From contig CM043962.1 in NCBI GenBank assembly GCA_014529385.2, positions 37,725,098-37,789,097 on the forward strand: 64,000 bases of DNA, in the 5' to 3' direction. Under the pieces are notes generated by a model. It saw only the letters and a program-made list of their open reading frames with translations, had not been told where the DNA came from and did no database searches. Source of the DNA: Adiantum capillus-veneris (Eukaryota > Streptophyta > Polypodiopsida > Polypodiales > Pteridaceae). Positions 34,801 through 45,875 of this stretch are shown in pieces. Position numbers and translations under genes: made by a program. Each line of letters starts with the position of its first letter. Position 1 is the first letter of the stretch.

Positions 34801-35712
34801 ATGGCTTTCTACAGAGACCACCTTCTCCAGCTTACGGAAGATGGTTTTGTGATGAGACTCGGATACATGGATACCCACCCGTCTCATGGGATTACGGTGT
34901 GCTATTGGCCAGTTACGCACATCGTCTCACCAGCTACGGATTGAAATTGGGAGATACAGCGGAGTACCAGCAGAGGCCAGGACATGCCCCTTGTGTGACA
35001 TGGAACCTGAGACAGAGCTGCATTATACATGCCACTGCCCCGTCTACTACGAGATACGAGGCCGCTTCCATTGCTTGTTCAGAGAGGGTTTTGGACCACT
35101 CTCAAGAGTAATGGGATACGAAGATCAAAGATGCCTTGGTTTGTTCTTGCTCGAGCTGCGCAGACACAGAGAGAGCCTGATGAATGGCGAGGCTAACCAG
35201 TCTCAAAGACGGATTACAGACTTCTTCAGAGCAGACACAGGACATCCGCAAGAGCCACTCCCACAACAGAGCTCCCCCCCGTCTCACACCAGAGGCACAC
35301 TGATTGACCGAGCAATTGAACTGGGGAAATCCAGGCGCCCACGATTGCGCAGGACTACACAGCATCGACGGAGGCTACGTCAAAAGATTCAGAGCACGCT
35401 GGCCAGCCATGCACGACGCCCGGTCAGACTACTAACCATGGAGGAAATTGATGAGATTCACCAACGACCGATGCTAGATCTTTTGTGATTGAACTATCCC
35501 AACTAGCCGCCCCCCTTTTTTTGCTTAGTTCTCGGCTTAGCTCACATAGACCAATCTAGAATCCCATTATATATATCTTTGTTTTGTATTGTTGTTAGGT
35601 TATTTGGTTACTCTGACTTTGTATCAGATCCACCAGCTTGTAACTTTCTGGTCTCATAGGTCACTATGGCCTTTTGCAGACGTTAATATAACATTTCATT
35701 TCATTTCATTTC
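31896..35712 (+). mobile_element. LINE A8, 5'-truncated, most complete ORF2
   Basis: It starts inside the endonuclease region and runs to the (CATTT)n tail at 35691-35712. The (CT)n array sits at its 5' truncation point; a short CT run follows the tail. Confidence 0.93.
31920..35488 (+). pseudogene. LINE A8 ORF2, endonuclease to C-terminus
   Basis: Endonuclease motifs GDFNARTAHHQAVFYD and GASTVDYVMAQSNL. The RT is open from 33016 to 34479 with FKSGDPMELGNYCTIMIG, CSFVDFHKAFDTVPRARL, GVKQGCPLSPTLFG and catalytic YADD at 33919-33930. The C-terminal zinc motif CPLCDMEPETELHYTCHC lies near 34990. The C-terminus ends RPMLDLL with stop at 35486-35488. Lesions: stops at 32421, 32688 and 32877, a C-run frameshift at 33047-33066, a one-base frame change near 34470 and more to 34890. 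It has the best RT block of the family in this window. Confidence 0.92.
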
Positions 35713-35983
35713 TCTCTGCCCCTGCCCCTTCCCGCGCACCGTTGTGCCCGCCTGCAGCCCCACGCGCTACTGAGCCTCTCTCTGTGCTGCTCGCGCGCGC
35801 TGCTCGCTGTCGCGCTGTGCTGCGGCCTGGCTTGTGCCCTGCCCCCCCGCCTCTGCCCTCGCGCCCGCCGCCTTGCACTCCCGCCTCTGCCCCGCGCGCG
35901 AGTTGTTCTGCACCCCCGCTGCCCTGCCCTGCTCGCGCGCTGCACGCTGCCCTAGCCCCCCAACCTCTACGCGTAGCATGTCT

Positions 35984-36023
<40 letters not shown>

Positions 36024-36083
36024 ACCTCCCCCCCTTTTTTTCTTTCACGCGTAGGACGTCCATCCTCTACGTGTAGGACGTCA

Positions 36084-36087
<4 letters not shown>
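35713..36087 (+). other. GC-rich stretch, possible LINE A 5' UTR remnant
   Basis: CT-flanked, C-rich sequence with CGCGC runs resembling the GC-rich 5' UTR of LINE A1 (15100-15250, other strand). It includes a C run at 35989-36022 and a repeated motif GTAGGACGTC near 36050-36080. No gene; long proline or glycine frames in it reflect composition. Confidence 0.5.

Positions 36088-36171
<84 letters not shown>
36088..36171. repeat. (AT)n microsatellite
   Basis: About 84 bases of pure AT repeat. Confidence 0.97.
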
Positions 36172-36175
<4 letters not shown>

Positions 36176-36194
36176 ATGACCCCGCCCTCGTCCC

Positions 36195-36271
36195 CACCAC
36201 TTTTTAACTTTCGGGCCCCATAGGTCATTATGGCCTTTTGAGGACTTTAGTATAACATTTCATTTCATTTC
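36195..36271 (+). mobile_element. Short LINE A 3'-end fragment
   Basis: About 77 bases of the conserved terminal block with the CATTTCATTT tail, diverged from the other copies. It is followed by a C run and not by (CT)n. Confidence 0.82.
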
Positions 36272-36273
36272 TA

Positions 36274-36283
36274 CCCCCCCCCT

Positions 36284-36337
<54 letters not shown>
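36274..36337. repeat. Poly(C) run at the LINE A9 5' end
   Basis: Over 60 C with one TT interruption, then CTCTCC. The LINE A6 5' end has the complementary G run at 24006-24029, so the C-rich start may belong to the element. Confidence 0.9.
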
Positions 36338-36339
<2 letters not shown>

Positions 36340-37039
36340 TCCTTCACTTTTGTTTTCGAGGCACGCGCGCACACACACAGCTGAACATATTGAGGGCATC
36401 GGGCCACACCGCCTCGCGCTCCACCGCTCGTCGCGATCGCCGCCAGTGTGGGTGCACACGTACATCCAGTGCCGCGCCCGTTGCTAGAGTGGGTACACAC
36501 GCGCATCTAACCCCCTTGCGGACGGCGATCAAACATGAGGAAGACGAACGAAAAAGCCGACCCCCTAAAGGATGCCATTCGAAAATGCAAAGAGGAAATG
36601 ACGGAGACCATCACCAAGATGAACCGCAATCTCTGGGGCACAATAAACATTCTCGAAGGACGTGTGCTGATCCAAGAGAGCAACATAAGCACGCTGGAAG
36701 ACCGAGTGATGACCCAAGAGGAAGAGATCACGTCACTCAAGAAAGAACTCGCCGAAACCCGATCAAGAAACACACTGGAAGAGGGCGAACTGCAACCCTC
36801 AGTAATTGAAGAAATCAACACGATCAAGGAACAAGTACGGGCAATCAAAGAGGGAGAAGAACAGCACAAAGAAATGACGACTTCTTGGGTGGATGTTCTT
36901 ACCAAAACCCAACAGAAGGCAGACGAAGCCGAGAAATGGATCAAGGTGGCCAAGAAAGGAAAAGACAAGGAGATAACGCCCACGTCCACACCCAACAACA
37001 TCATTAACCAGACACTAGAGGAGGAGCAGAGGAGAAAGG
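36338..37039 (+). mobile_element. LINE A9, part 1 (5' UTR and ORF1 start)
   Basis: First of three colinear parts of one LINE A copy. It breaks off at 37039 where the Gypsy-2 LTR starts and resumes at 45446. Confidence 0.9.
36535..37039 (+). pseudogene. LINE A9 ORF1, N-terminal part
   Basis: ATG at 36535 (MRKTNEKADPLKDAIRKC). A coiled coil of roughly 90 residues (LEDRVMTQEEEITSLKKEL) is followed by the linker KTQQKADEAEKWIKVAKKG and NNIINQTLEEEQRRK, open until Gypsy-2 cuts it. It is the best-kept ORF1 N-terminus in the window. The C-terminal part is at 45446-45842. Confidence 0.88.
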
Positions 37040-38510
37040 TGAAACCGGCTCGTAGGGCGGTAGGCGTTGGCTTTCACCTGAAATTCTTTACTTTAAACAC
37101 ACACAGAGCACTTTGCAAAGGAGACCTGTAACGGGAATTAACACTTAATCACACACAACTCAGAAGCTAGAATGCTCAGAGCAGACGCCGACAACCTGTA
37201 GGCCCCAAAATTGGCGCCCCTTTCGGTATTTCTTTATTCTTTAGGAGGGTAAATTACAAGGTAAGGTCCTGGGAATCCTTCACGTGTATCCACGTAGATA
37301 CCATTTGATTTGGCCAAATTTCGGCAACATAACAGCCCCAAAACTTGCACGAAACCAATTCCCCTGCTAGAACTCACTTGTACTGGCGTATACCCTCTGA
37401 TTCCTGCCCAAAAACAGTAAATTCAGCACGCTGTATTTACTGGTTTTTGCCCTGTTTTCAGCCCAAACAGTCCCCTTACTGTCCTATACCAGTGGGGCAC
37501 GATTCCCAAGTGTCCTGGCGTCCGTATGGCTGAAAAACAGTCAAATTATAACGCATACACAGCGTTGATTTTGCACCTGTATGGTGAGGTTATGACCCTC
37601 ACCAGTGCCTGCTTTGGAGTAGTAGTTAGCTACCCCTGTTCCTGCTCAAAGAGGCTCTTGCCTCAGCACGAAAGCATGAACCCACACAGTTGTACATCAG
37701 TCAAATGAGGAGCCCTCTTGTGGGGCATCACATAACTGCACATAGAGGAGAGAGAAAAAGCAGTGTGTAGCGTGCAGGGCATCACTCCACACTGTACATG
37801 AGAGGGAAAGGAAGCACTCCATAGCTCTTAACCTGTGAGACAGATTGCATAATGAGGCCTTCCCAGCTTAAAAATTCAGCGCCCATTTTTTTGGAAGAGG
37901 CAAGTGCATGAAAATGTGACACTTGGCGCACGTACAAGCATTTTCCCGTTTCGGGTTCGCCGCTTAAAAATACCCCAACCGACGCGTCAGTTGACTTCGC
38001 GGCAGAGTTATAAAATGTTCCCCTAAACATACCGGAGGTAATGACGCGAACACATTTCATGGCCCAAAATAGCAGTTCCCTAAATTTTAGGAGATGCTTC
38101 CGTTGGGCTCCCACTGGTATTTTGACCATCTATCCTCATTGGGACCGCATCCAAAAGTGCAATGTGGCCCAACTGTCGGATACTTTTTGTTGGTAGTCCC
38201 ACCTTGACTTTACGCCTTAATTGAGTTCACTTCCTAGTATCCACCAACTTGCTAAGTGCGACGGAGGGACCTATATGATCTTGCTCTGAGCCTAGACATC
38301 CTCTTACCATACGAATTCCAGTGCCGACCACTTCCCGTCTGCGGGTGAATCTACCGTTCACATTGGCCATACAATGTCCGACCGTTTGCTACTTCAAAAA
38401 GAGGGTCTCAAAACAAATAAAACAAACCCCATTGGAAAGAAACCAACAACCAAGGTTAGCAGTTGCCACATCTCTGTGACATGGTTAATAACTGCCATGT
38501 CCTCGTGACA
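37040..38510 (-). repeat. 3' LTR of Gypsy-2
   Basis: 1471 bp. Plus-strand ends TGAAACC and GTGACA give TGTCAC...TTTCA on the minus strand. It is nearly identical to 43966-45445. Open frames inside it are not genes. Confidence 0.95.
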
Positions 38511-38523
38511 TACCCCCCTCTTG
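38511..38523 (-). other. Polypurine tract of Gypsy-2
   Basis: Minus strand AAGAGGGGGGTA directly before the 3' LTR; same layout as in Gypsy-3. Confidence 0.85.
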
Positions 38524-38680
38524 AAATCGCAAACGTCCTCAATTGCATACCATAAATACACGCCACTGATGATCTTGTGCTATTAACACTCTTTTATCAT
38601 CGCATGTATCCGCAAGAAAGGTCGTAACATACATAGATACAAATGACTTAATGAGGCCTTCATACTTTTGCCATTTCCAT

Positions 38681-39010
38681 CTATGGCACTGAATTCATAT
38701 GTACATTTGATGTACTAGCTCTATCATTACCCCTCCTTTGCACACATTGGGTTGGGGCATAAGTAGGCTGTAACCCAAAGGCTTCACGGTAAAGCTGCAA
38801 TACATTTGGTGACTCTGACAGTTCATGCTCTTCCATCCACTTTGCATCCATAGGCGGATAGTTCTTGAACTTCACCAAATAGCGTCTTGCAACTTGTCCT
38901 TTAACTTTTCTATCCTTATGTGCCAAAACTTGCTCAGGTTCCAGGATCTCATCAAGTTCCTCAACTTCTGGCTGATCCTCAACTGGCATATCTTCTGGCA
39001 CATCACCCAT
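38681..39010 (-). pseudogene. Gypsy-2 chromodomain
   Basis: [19 protein letters not shown] then [20 protein letters not shown], a canonical chromodomain core. It is in a different frame from the end of the integrase core (39777-38872), so a frameshift separates them near 39010. Confidence 0.88.
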
Positions 39011-39777
39011 GAGGGTCTTAGAAGACTCACGTGAAACGCATTATGAATCTTCCATGCATCAGGCAATTTCAGCCTGTAAGCCACATCGCTGATCTTGTCA
39101 AGCACTTGAAAAGGCCCATAGTAACGCATGTTGAGCTTAGGAAACAGCTGTTCCTTGCCCTTCATCTTCTTTAACCTTGCCTTTTCGAACCTCGACAGAA
39201 CCCAATCACCAGGTGATAACAGCAATTCATGATGGTGACGATCAGCAGCCTTTTTTTGCTTTGCCCGAGTCTTCTCCAAGGCAACTTTAATCTTCTTATA
39301 CATCTCATCCATGTTCTCAACATATCGATCTGCCTCAAAGATCTTGTCCTTTGTATGCAAAGTGGGAGGAACCTTTTTGCCGCCTTCAACAATCTCAAAA
39401 GGTGCTTTGCCAGTAGACGAATGCACCGTATTATTGTACGCATACTCAAGCATAGGCAAATACTGTTCCCACTTGCCCTTATTATCTGACACATAGCATT
39501 TCAGCAGATCTAAAATAGTAGAATTAGCCTCTTCTGACTGTCCATCAATTTGTGGATAAAACGAAGACGAAAACTTGAGCGTAGTGCCCATGTTCTCAAA
39601 CAATCCTCTCCAGAACAAACTGGTCATGCGAGGATCACGATCACTGATAATCGATTGTGGCATACCATGGTACTTAAACACATTGTACATGAACAAGCGT
39701 GCCATCTGATCAGATTTTATCTTCTTCCTGACAGGGATAAAATGGGCCTGCTTGCTGAACCTGTAGATATGGTCCAT
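38872..39777 (-). pseudogene. Gypsy-2 integrase core
   Basis: [31 protein letters not shown] (second Asp), [11 protein letters not shown] (Glu), the [20 protein letters not shown] motif and the C-terminal domain to [16 protein letters not shown]. The first Asp motif (MDFIFDLP) lies upstream in another frame, so one frameshift near 39775 splits the catalytic triad. Confidence 0.9.
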
Positions 39778-41650
39778 ATACCATCATTCCCTGTTGGCGT
39801 CCTTGGAAGATCAAAGATAAAGTCCATAGCATTGCTTTCCCATGGGTTATCCGGAATCGGCAGTGGTTGTAACAACCCTGGTGCTTTTTGCATGTCAAAT
39901 TTGACCTTTTGGCAAACTATGCATGCTCGCACAAAGGCATCCACATCTCTCCCCAAGGTAGGCCAATAGAAGAATGTCTCTACCGCTTTAACTGTTCCAT
40001 CAATGCCACGATGCCCTGCATACGGTGGGACATGACTCTCTTCTATGACCTTATGTCGTAGTGGCCTAGTGACACAAAGTCTGCCATGCATCATCATAAA
40101 ACCATCTCTGAGGAGGTAGTGCTCGTGATGTTGCCCCTCTTGTAACTGTTCAAAGATCCTTGCAAAATCTTCATTAGCAGTATATTGTTCCTTCATGTCA
40201 TCTAACTCATGATGATAAGGAATTGACACAATTGAAATTTGTGGCTTTCTTGATAACGCATCAGCCACAACATTCTTCTTGCCTTCCACATGCATAAGTG
40301 GAACATGCAAAGAATGTTTGCCCATCGCATATGCTTTTCGGATAACTTTGACTGTGTCAAGAAGTATCGCAAGGTCTGATGATCTGTTTGGACAACAAAA
40401 TCAGCACCTAAGAGGTAGTGCTTCCAGCTAGAAAGCGCATGAATCACAGCCAAGAGCTCTTTCTCATAGACTTGCATAGTCCTCTCTGGCCCTTGCAAAA
40501 TTCGGCTTTCATAAGCTACCACCCGTCCGTCTTGCATTAGCACTGCTCCGATGCTACTGCCACACGCATCACACTGGACCACAAATGACTTCCTGAGATC
40601 TGGCAAAACAATAACTGGATCTGAAGTCAACTTTTCCTTTAAGAGACTAAAAGCTGAAATCACTTTTTGGGTCCATCTGAAAGTGACTTCTTTCTTTTGC
40701 AATGCGTGAAGAGGCGATGCTATCTCTGCAAAATTTCTGATAAACCTTCTATAGTAAGAACTTAATCCCAAGAAGCTTCTGACATCGTGAACAGTCTTCA
40801 AGTCTGGCCATGTCTTGATAGCTTCGACCTTTGCGGGATCCATTCTAACACCATCCTTTGAGACTATGTGGCCCAGAAAGTGGATCTCTTCGAGGAAGAA
40901 TTCACTTTTCTTAGGATTGACAAGTAACCTGTGACTGCACAGCTCTTCGAACACAATGGTCAAGTGACGCCTATGCTCCTCTTCATTCTTTGAATACACT
41001 ATCATGTCATCGAAGAACGTTCCAACAAACTGTTGATGCGAGCGGAAAATCCGGTCCATCATTCTGTTGAACGTGGCAGGAGCATTTGTTAGCCCAAACG
41101 GCATCACTAGAAACTCATAAAGACCAAATGTTGTTCTAAACGCAGTCTTGTGCACATCCTCTGGCCTTATACGAATCTGATGGTACCCACTCTTAAGGTC
41201 TATCCTGTTGAAAATTGCAGCACCCTCTAAACGATCAAGAATATCATCAATGCGAGGAATAGGAAACCTATTCTTGATGGTATTCTTATTTAACGCACGG
41301 TAATCAATACACATGCGCCATGAGCCATCCTTCTTCTGCACGAGGAGCACTGGGGAGCAAAAGGGTGAAGAACTAGGCTGAATCAGCCCCTTCTCTAATA
41401 ACTCCTCAACCTGGCCCATAATCTCTTTCTGCTATGCCGCACTAACCCTGTAGGGAGGTCTATTTAGCGGGCTACACCCTGGCACCAAATCTATCCGATG
41501 GTCCTCAGGTCTCTCTGGCGGCAATTGCGACGGTAATGAATCAGGAAAACAGTCACTAAACTTTTGCAAAAATGCTGACCTTTCTTTATCTAACACAGAT
41601 AAATTTGACTGATCACTATCTGAGACATCACGTGCAAAAATCAAGTACAC
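39770..41650 (-). pseudogene. Gypsy-2 RT, RNase H and integrase zinc domain
   Basis: An in-frame stop at 41432-41434 separates the extreme N-terminus from the main frame (41419-40202). RT: KDGSWRMCIDYRALNK, RIDLKSGYHQIRIRPED, VMPFGLTNAPATF, catalytic FFDD (41006-41017). RNase H: DACGSSIGAVLMQDGRVVAY, YEKELLAVIHAL, TDHQTLRYFL. A frame change near 40300 leads to the HHCC domain (HRGI, CIVCQKVKF) and MDFIFDLPRTP at the first catalytic Asp. Confidence 0.92.
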
Positions 41651-41717
41651 AGAAAGATGATTCTTTATTACAGAAGTGATAGCAGAAGCAGAATAGGGAC
41701 CGACTCTCCTTTAAGCT

Positions 41718-42101
41718 TTACATCCAAGATGTGAGTTTTGCCCTGTGCTGTACAATGATCTTTTTGTTGTAGGCATCCAAGACTCCATGCACTCGGAACA
41801 TCCACGGGATCCCCAACAAGGCGTCACAACCTTCCAGCGGCATGATGTAAAACTCTTCAGTGTCCACATACGACTGAATATGCAGACGCAGTTTTCCAAT
41901 GATGGGAGTAACACACTCTGAGTGGCCAAGACATGCCAACCCTGCCTCTGCTGTGTACCCCATCTCTTCAGCTCTGATGCCCAGCTTCATAGCTAACTCT
42001 GGTGAGATAAATTTGGCTTTGGCACCTGGATCAAAGAAGATGAGTGCCGTCTGATCCCTAACTTTACCCCATGCCACTGGCATCTGTGTTGGGCCTGTCA
42101 C
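41718..42101 (-). pseudogene. Gypsy-2 protease
   Basis: A retropepsin-like stretch with LIFFDPGAKAKFISPELA, the expected site of the D-S/T-G active triad, here D-P-G. EEFYIMPLEGCDALLGIPW, typical of the C-terminal half, follows. The Ser/Thr replacement should reduce or abolish activity. Confidence 0.8.
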
Positions 42102-43891
42102 CCACCATGTCTGGCACTAAACCTGCCGTGGGTTTTGGCTTCTTGCCTTTCTGATCTTCTTTATCCTCTGAGTCAGCTGGCCTTTTCCTTTGTGGACAAT
42201 TGATAGAAAAGTGACCAAGCTGCTCGCATATAAAGCATTTGTTCTCAGCCATTAGGACCTTCTTTTCCTCGAGCGACTTGCGCAAAAAAGGCTTCCTTTT
42301 CTGTTTCTTTGCCTACGCTCCAGAAGTCCCGGTTGAATCCTTGTCTTTGATGGCCTTTTCTGACCCTTGTGACGCATCAGGAGCCGTTTTCACAAAGGGC
42401 TTCTTCGCTGAATTTTTCTTTTGCTGCCCTCCTTTGTCACTGCTTGGAAATCCACTGTCCTCTCCTTTCAACAAGGCAAGACCAGTGTTCGCAACTTCCA
42501 TAAGCTGAGTAAGGGTAGCCACTCTGTTCTTTGTACAGTAATCGCGAAGCCCTTTAGGCAGCCCACAACAGTACTTCTCTATCTGCTCTGTCAATGGCAC
42601 AAATCTGTAGGAGGTCACTGAGAGTAACGCTTTACAAAACCTCCTATTGTACTCCAGCAAGCTCTTGCACGAAGCTGAAGTAAGCTGGTGCCAATCTGTC
42701 AGGACGTCGGCTTCAAATTCATTTGACAGCCAAGCAGATGCAAAACATTTGCTTGAAGTAAACCCAAGTGGCGGGTGCCTGTCCTTGCATTAACAATGTC
42801 GTCCACCATGTAAGCGCATTGTCTTTTAAGAAAGTGGCAGCTTTCTTGACCTTCGAGGCCTCTCTAAAATTCCCTCCCGCATAAGCTGTATGAAACTGCT
42901 GGAGGAAAGTGAGTGCCTTTGTCTTATCCTCGAAACCACCGAAGGTATTGAACTTTACCGCTGCACCACCTTCTTTGTAAGCCTTCGGCTTCTCTAGTGC
43001 CCCCAAATTGTCATACGGAATGGTCTGCAACATGGGCATTGTACTAGGCATCATTGGCACGTGTTGGCCATTCACATTTTGCGTCAAAGGTGCGATATCT
43101 GGCTGCTGTCCAGAAAAACCAGCCATGCCAAAATGACCCTGCGGCACCCCAAACTGACCCTGGTTGCAGTGGAAACCTTGTTGCATGCCGATACTACCAT
43201 ACATGGGGTTTGGCATGATGCCTTACATATCCCCGAACACTGTTCCTGGCATGTACGACTGACTTCAAGACGCATAACCAGCCATACTTTGGAACACTGA
43301 TCCACCCCCGAAATACCCAGGATGTACCGTGGGTGGTGGAAAAACTGAAGGCATAGCCTGGTATCCAGCTCCCTGTCCATTCAAGACAGCATGCTGGCTC
43401 TGAAAGGTGGCGGGCTGAACTGGCATAACCTGTGGAATAGGCGTTCTAGCCACCTGTTCAAGCACGGGAGGAACCTGCTTTGGAGCCCCCGACTCCGCAA
43501 CATGCGAGTGTTCCCTTTCCTCCTGCGCCACATGAAGTACCTGGGCTTGAGCATCAACAAGCTCCGTACGCGGCGTAGGTTGCCTATTTTGCTGTTGCAC
43601 TGGTGGCGCTTGCAAGAATTCCATAAACCCCGGATTCTGCACCAGCTGCGAAAAGACATTCACCGCGGCAACTAACTGAATCTTGAACGCATCATCCTCA
43701 AGTTGCCCTGTCATAAAGCCCTGTACTACTGGAAGGACATTCACGTTGACAGGAGGTATAGACTGACGTGGCCGTGAGCTCTCGCCAATCTCAAAAACCA
43801 TAGGAATCTCCTTCCTGTCCTTTGAAGAGGAACCCTCTTCCATAATTCCCTTCCCCTTGTCGGCCATAGTGTAATCCCCGTGTTCCTGCAC
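42064..43891 (-). pseudogene. Gypsy-2 gag with zinc knuckle
   Basis: An open start at or near 43867 (MADKGKGIMEEGSSSKD) leads to a proline/glutamine-rich region. A stop near 43265 follows, then the gag domain (43216-42719: FLQQFHTAYAGGNF, LTWWTTLL). A frame change and the rest (42660-42313: EYNRRFCKALLSV) come next, a stop, and then the CCHC knuckle CFICEQLGHFSINCP (42285-42064). Confidence 0.85.
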
Positions 43892-43950
43892 TGTGGGTCT
43901 TTACCCTGAACAATCCAGGCTCACTCTTTGAGGAAAAAGTGATTGATGTT

Positions 43951-43965
43951 CCGGCAATGGAACCA
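43951..43965 (-). other. Primer binding site of Gypsy-2, not Met type
   Basis: Directly after the LTR the minus strand reads TGGTTCCATTGCCGG, unlike the TGGTATCAGAGC of the other elements here. I cannot name the tRNA. Confidence 0.7.
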
Positions 43966-45445
43966 TGAAACCCGCCCGTAGGGCGGTAGGCGTTGGCTTT
44001 CACCCGAAATTATTTACTTTAAACACACACACAGAGCACTTTGCAAAGGAGATCTGTAATGGGAATTAACACTTAATCACACACAGCTCGGAAGCTAGAA
44101 TGCTCCGAGTAGACGTCGACAACCTGTAGGCCCCAAAATTGGCGTCCCTTTCGGTATTTCTTTATTCTTTAGGAGGGTAAATTACAAGGTAAGGTCCTGG
44201 GAATCCTTCACGTGTATCCACCTAGATACCATTTGATTTGGCCAAATTTCGGCAACATAACAGCCCCAAAACTTGCACGAAACCAATTCCCCTGCTAGAA
44301 CTCACTTGTACTGGCGTATACCCTCTGATTTCTGCCCAAAGACAGTAAATTCAGCACTCTGTATTTATTGGTTTTTGCCCTGTTTTCAGCCCCAAACAGT
44401 CCCCTTACTGTCCTCTGCCAGTGGGGCACGATTCCCAAGTGTCCTGGCGTCCGTATGGCTGAAAAACAGTCAAATTACAACGCATACACAACGTTGATTT
44501 TGCACCTGTATGGTGAGGTTATGACCCTCACCAGTGCCTGCTTTGGAGTAGCAGTTAGCTACCCCTGTTCCTGCTCAAGGAGGCTCTTGCCTCAGCACGA
44601 AAGCATGACCCACACAGTTGTACATCAGTCAAATGAGGAGCCCTCTTGTGGGGCATCACATAACTGCACGTAGGGGAGAGAGAAAGAGCAGTGTGTAGCG
44701 TGCAGGGCATCACTCCTGGCACCACACTGTACATGAGAGGGAAAGGAAGCACTCCATAGCTCTTAACCTGTGAGACAGATTGCATAATGAGGCCTTCCCA
44801 GCTTAAAAATTCAGCGCCCATTTTTCTGGAAGAGGCAAGTGCATGAAAATGTGACACTTGGCGCACTTACAATCATTTTCCCGTTTCGGGTTCGCCGCTT
44901 AAAAATATCCCAACCGACGCGTCAGTTGACTTCGCGGCAGAGTTATAAAATGTTCCCCTAAACATACCGGAGGTAATGACGCGAACACATTTCACGGCCC
45001 AAAATAGCAGTTCCCTAAATTTTAGGAGATGCTTCTGCTGGGCTCCCATTGGTCTTCTGACCATCTATCCTCATTGGGACCGCATCCAAAAGTGCAATGT
45101 GGCCCAACTGTCAGATACTTTTTGTTGGTAGTCCCACTTTGACTTTACGCCTTAATTGAGTTCACTTCCTAGTATCCACCAACTTGCTAAGTGCGACGGG
45201 GGGACCTATATGATCTTGCTCTGAGCCTAGACATCCTCTTACCATACGAATTCCAATGCTGACCACTTCCCGTCTGCGGGTGAATCTACCGTTCACATTG
45301 GCCATACAATGTCCGACCGTTTGCTACTTCAAAAAGAGGGTCTCAAAACAAATAAAACAAACCCCATTGGAAAGAAACCAACAACCAAGGTTAGCAGTTG
45401 CCACATCTCTGTGACATGGTTAATAACTGCCATGTCCTCGTGACA
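43966..45445 (-). repeat. 5' LTR of Gypsy-2
   Basis: 1480 bp, matching 37040-38510 with scattered substitutions and small indels. Confidence 0.95.
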
Positions 45446-45842
45446 TAGCGTGCGTGCTTTACATGTGAGAATTTGCGGTCTTAAAGACAAAGGCAATGTG
45501 GACGCAGAAGTAAAAGAACTCACAGCCTTGATGGGGACTCATGAGCCGACACACACCAGGGCATGGAGAGTGGGCAGCATAAAGAAAAATGGAGGCAGTG
45601 GAGAAAACTCAAAATAAAGAGCACTCATCCTCCGTTTTCCCTCCATGGAAGCAAAGAAGTCATTCTTGAAGAAAAGACCAACTCTTAAAGAGACTGGCAT
45701 CTTTCTTGGGGACGATTTCACCCTCTCGCAGATCGCTCATATGCAGGAAGTAATGCCGGAGATTAGAGCGGCAAGGGGAAAAGGCAAGATCGCTTTTTAC
45801 CGAGACGGAAAAGTGGTAATACTTGAGCGACACTCCACATGA
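45446..45842 (+). pseudogene. LINE A9 ORF1, C-terminal part
   Basis: The RRM-like domain (RICGLKDKGNVDAEVKEL), an in-frame stop near 45615, then FPSMEAKKSFLKKRPTLKET and FTLSQIAHMQEVMPEIRAA. It ends VVILERHST with the stop at 45840-45842. Confidence 0.86.
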
Positions 45843-45875
45843 CGGTGCGAGACTTATGGGACCACACTCAAAGTA

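Larger units (their letters stand above)
37040..45445 (-). mobile_element. Gypsy-2, Ty3/gypsy chromovirus with long LTRs
   Basis: An 8.4-kb minus-strand element with LTRs of about 1.47 kb that differ at few positions by eye, so it is fairly young. It contains gag, protease, RT, RNase H, integrase and chromodomain, each broken by few lesions. It sits inside ORF1 of LINE A9. I could not find a perfect 5-bp target duplication (flanks AAAGG and TAGCG). Confidence 0.95.

Noticed and set aside
37345-38129. Small genes in the 37-38 kb and 44-45 kb regions
   Set aside because: Both lie in the paired LTRs of Gypsy-2 and occur twice for that reason.
37035-45450. A target duplication for Gypsy-2
   Set aside because: Flanks AAAGG and TAGCG do not match; I left it open.
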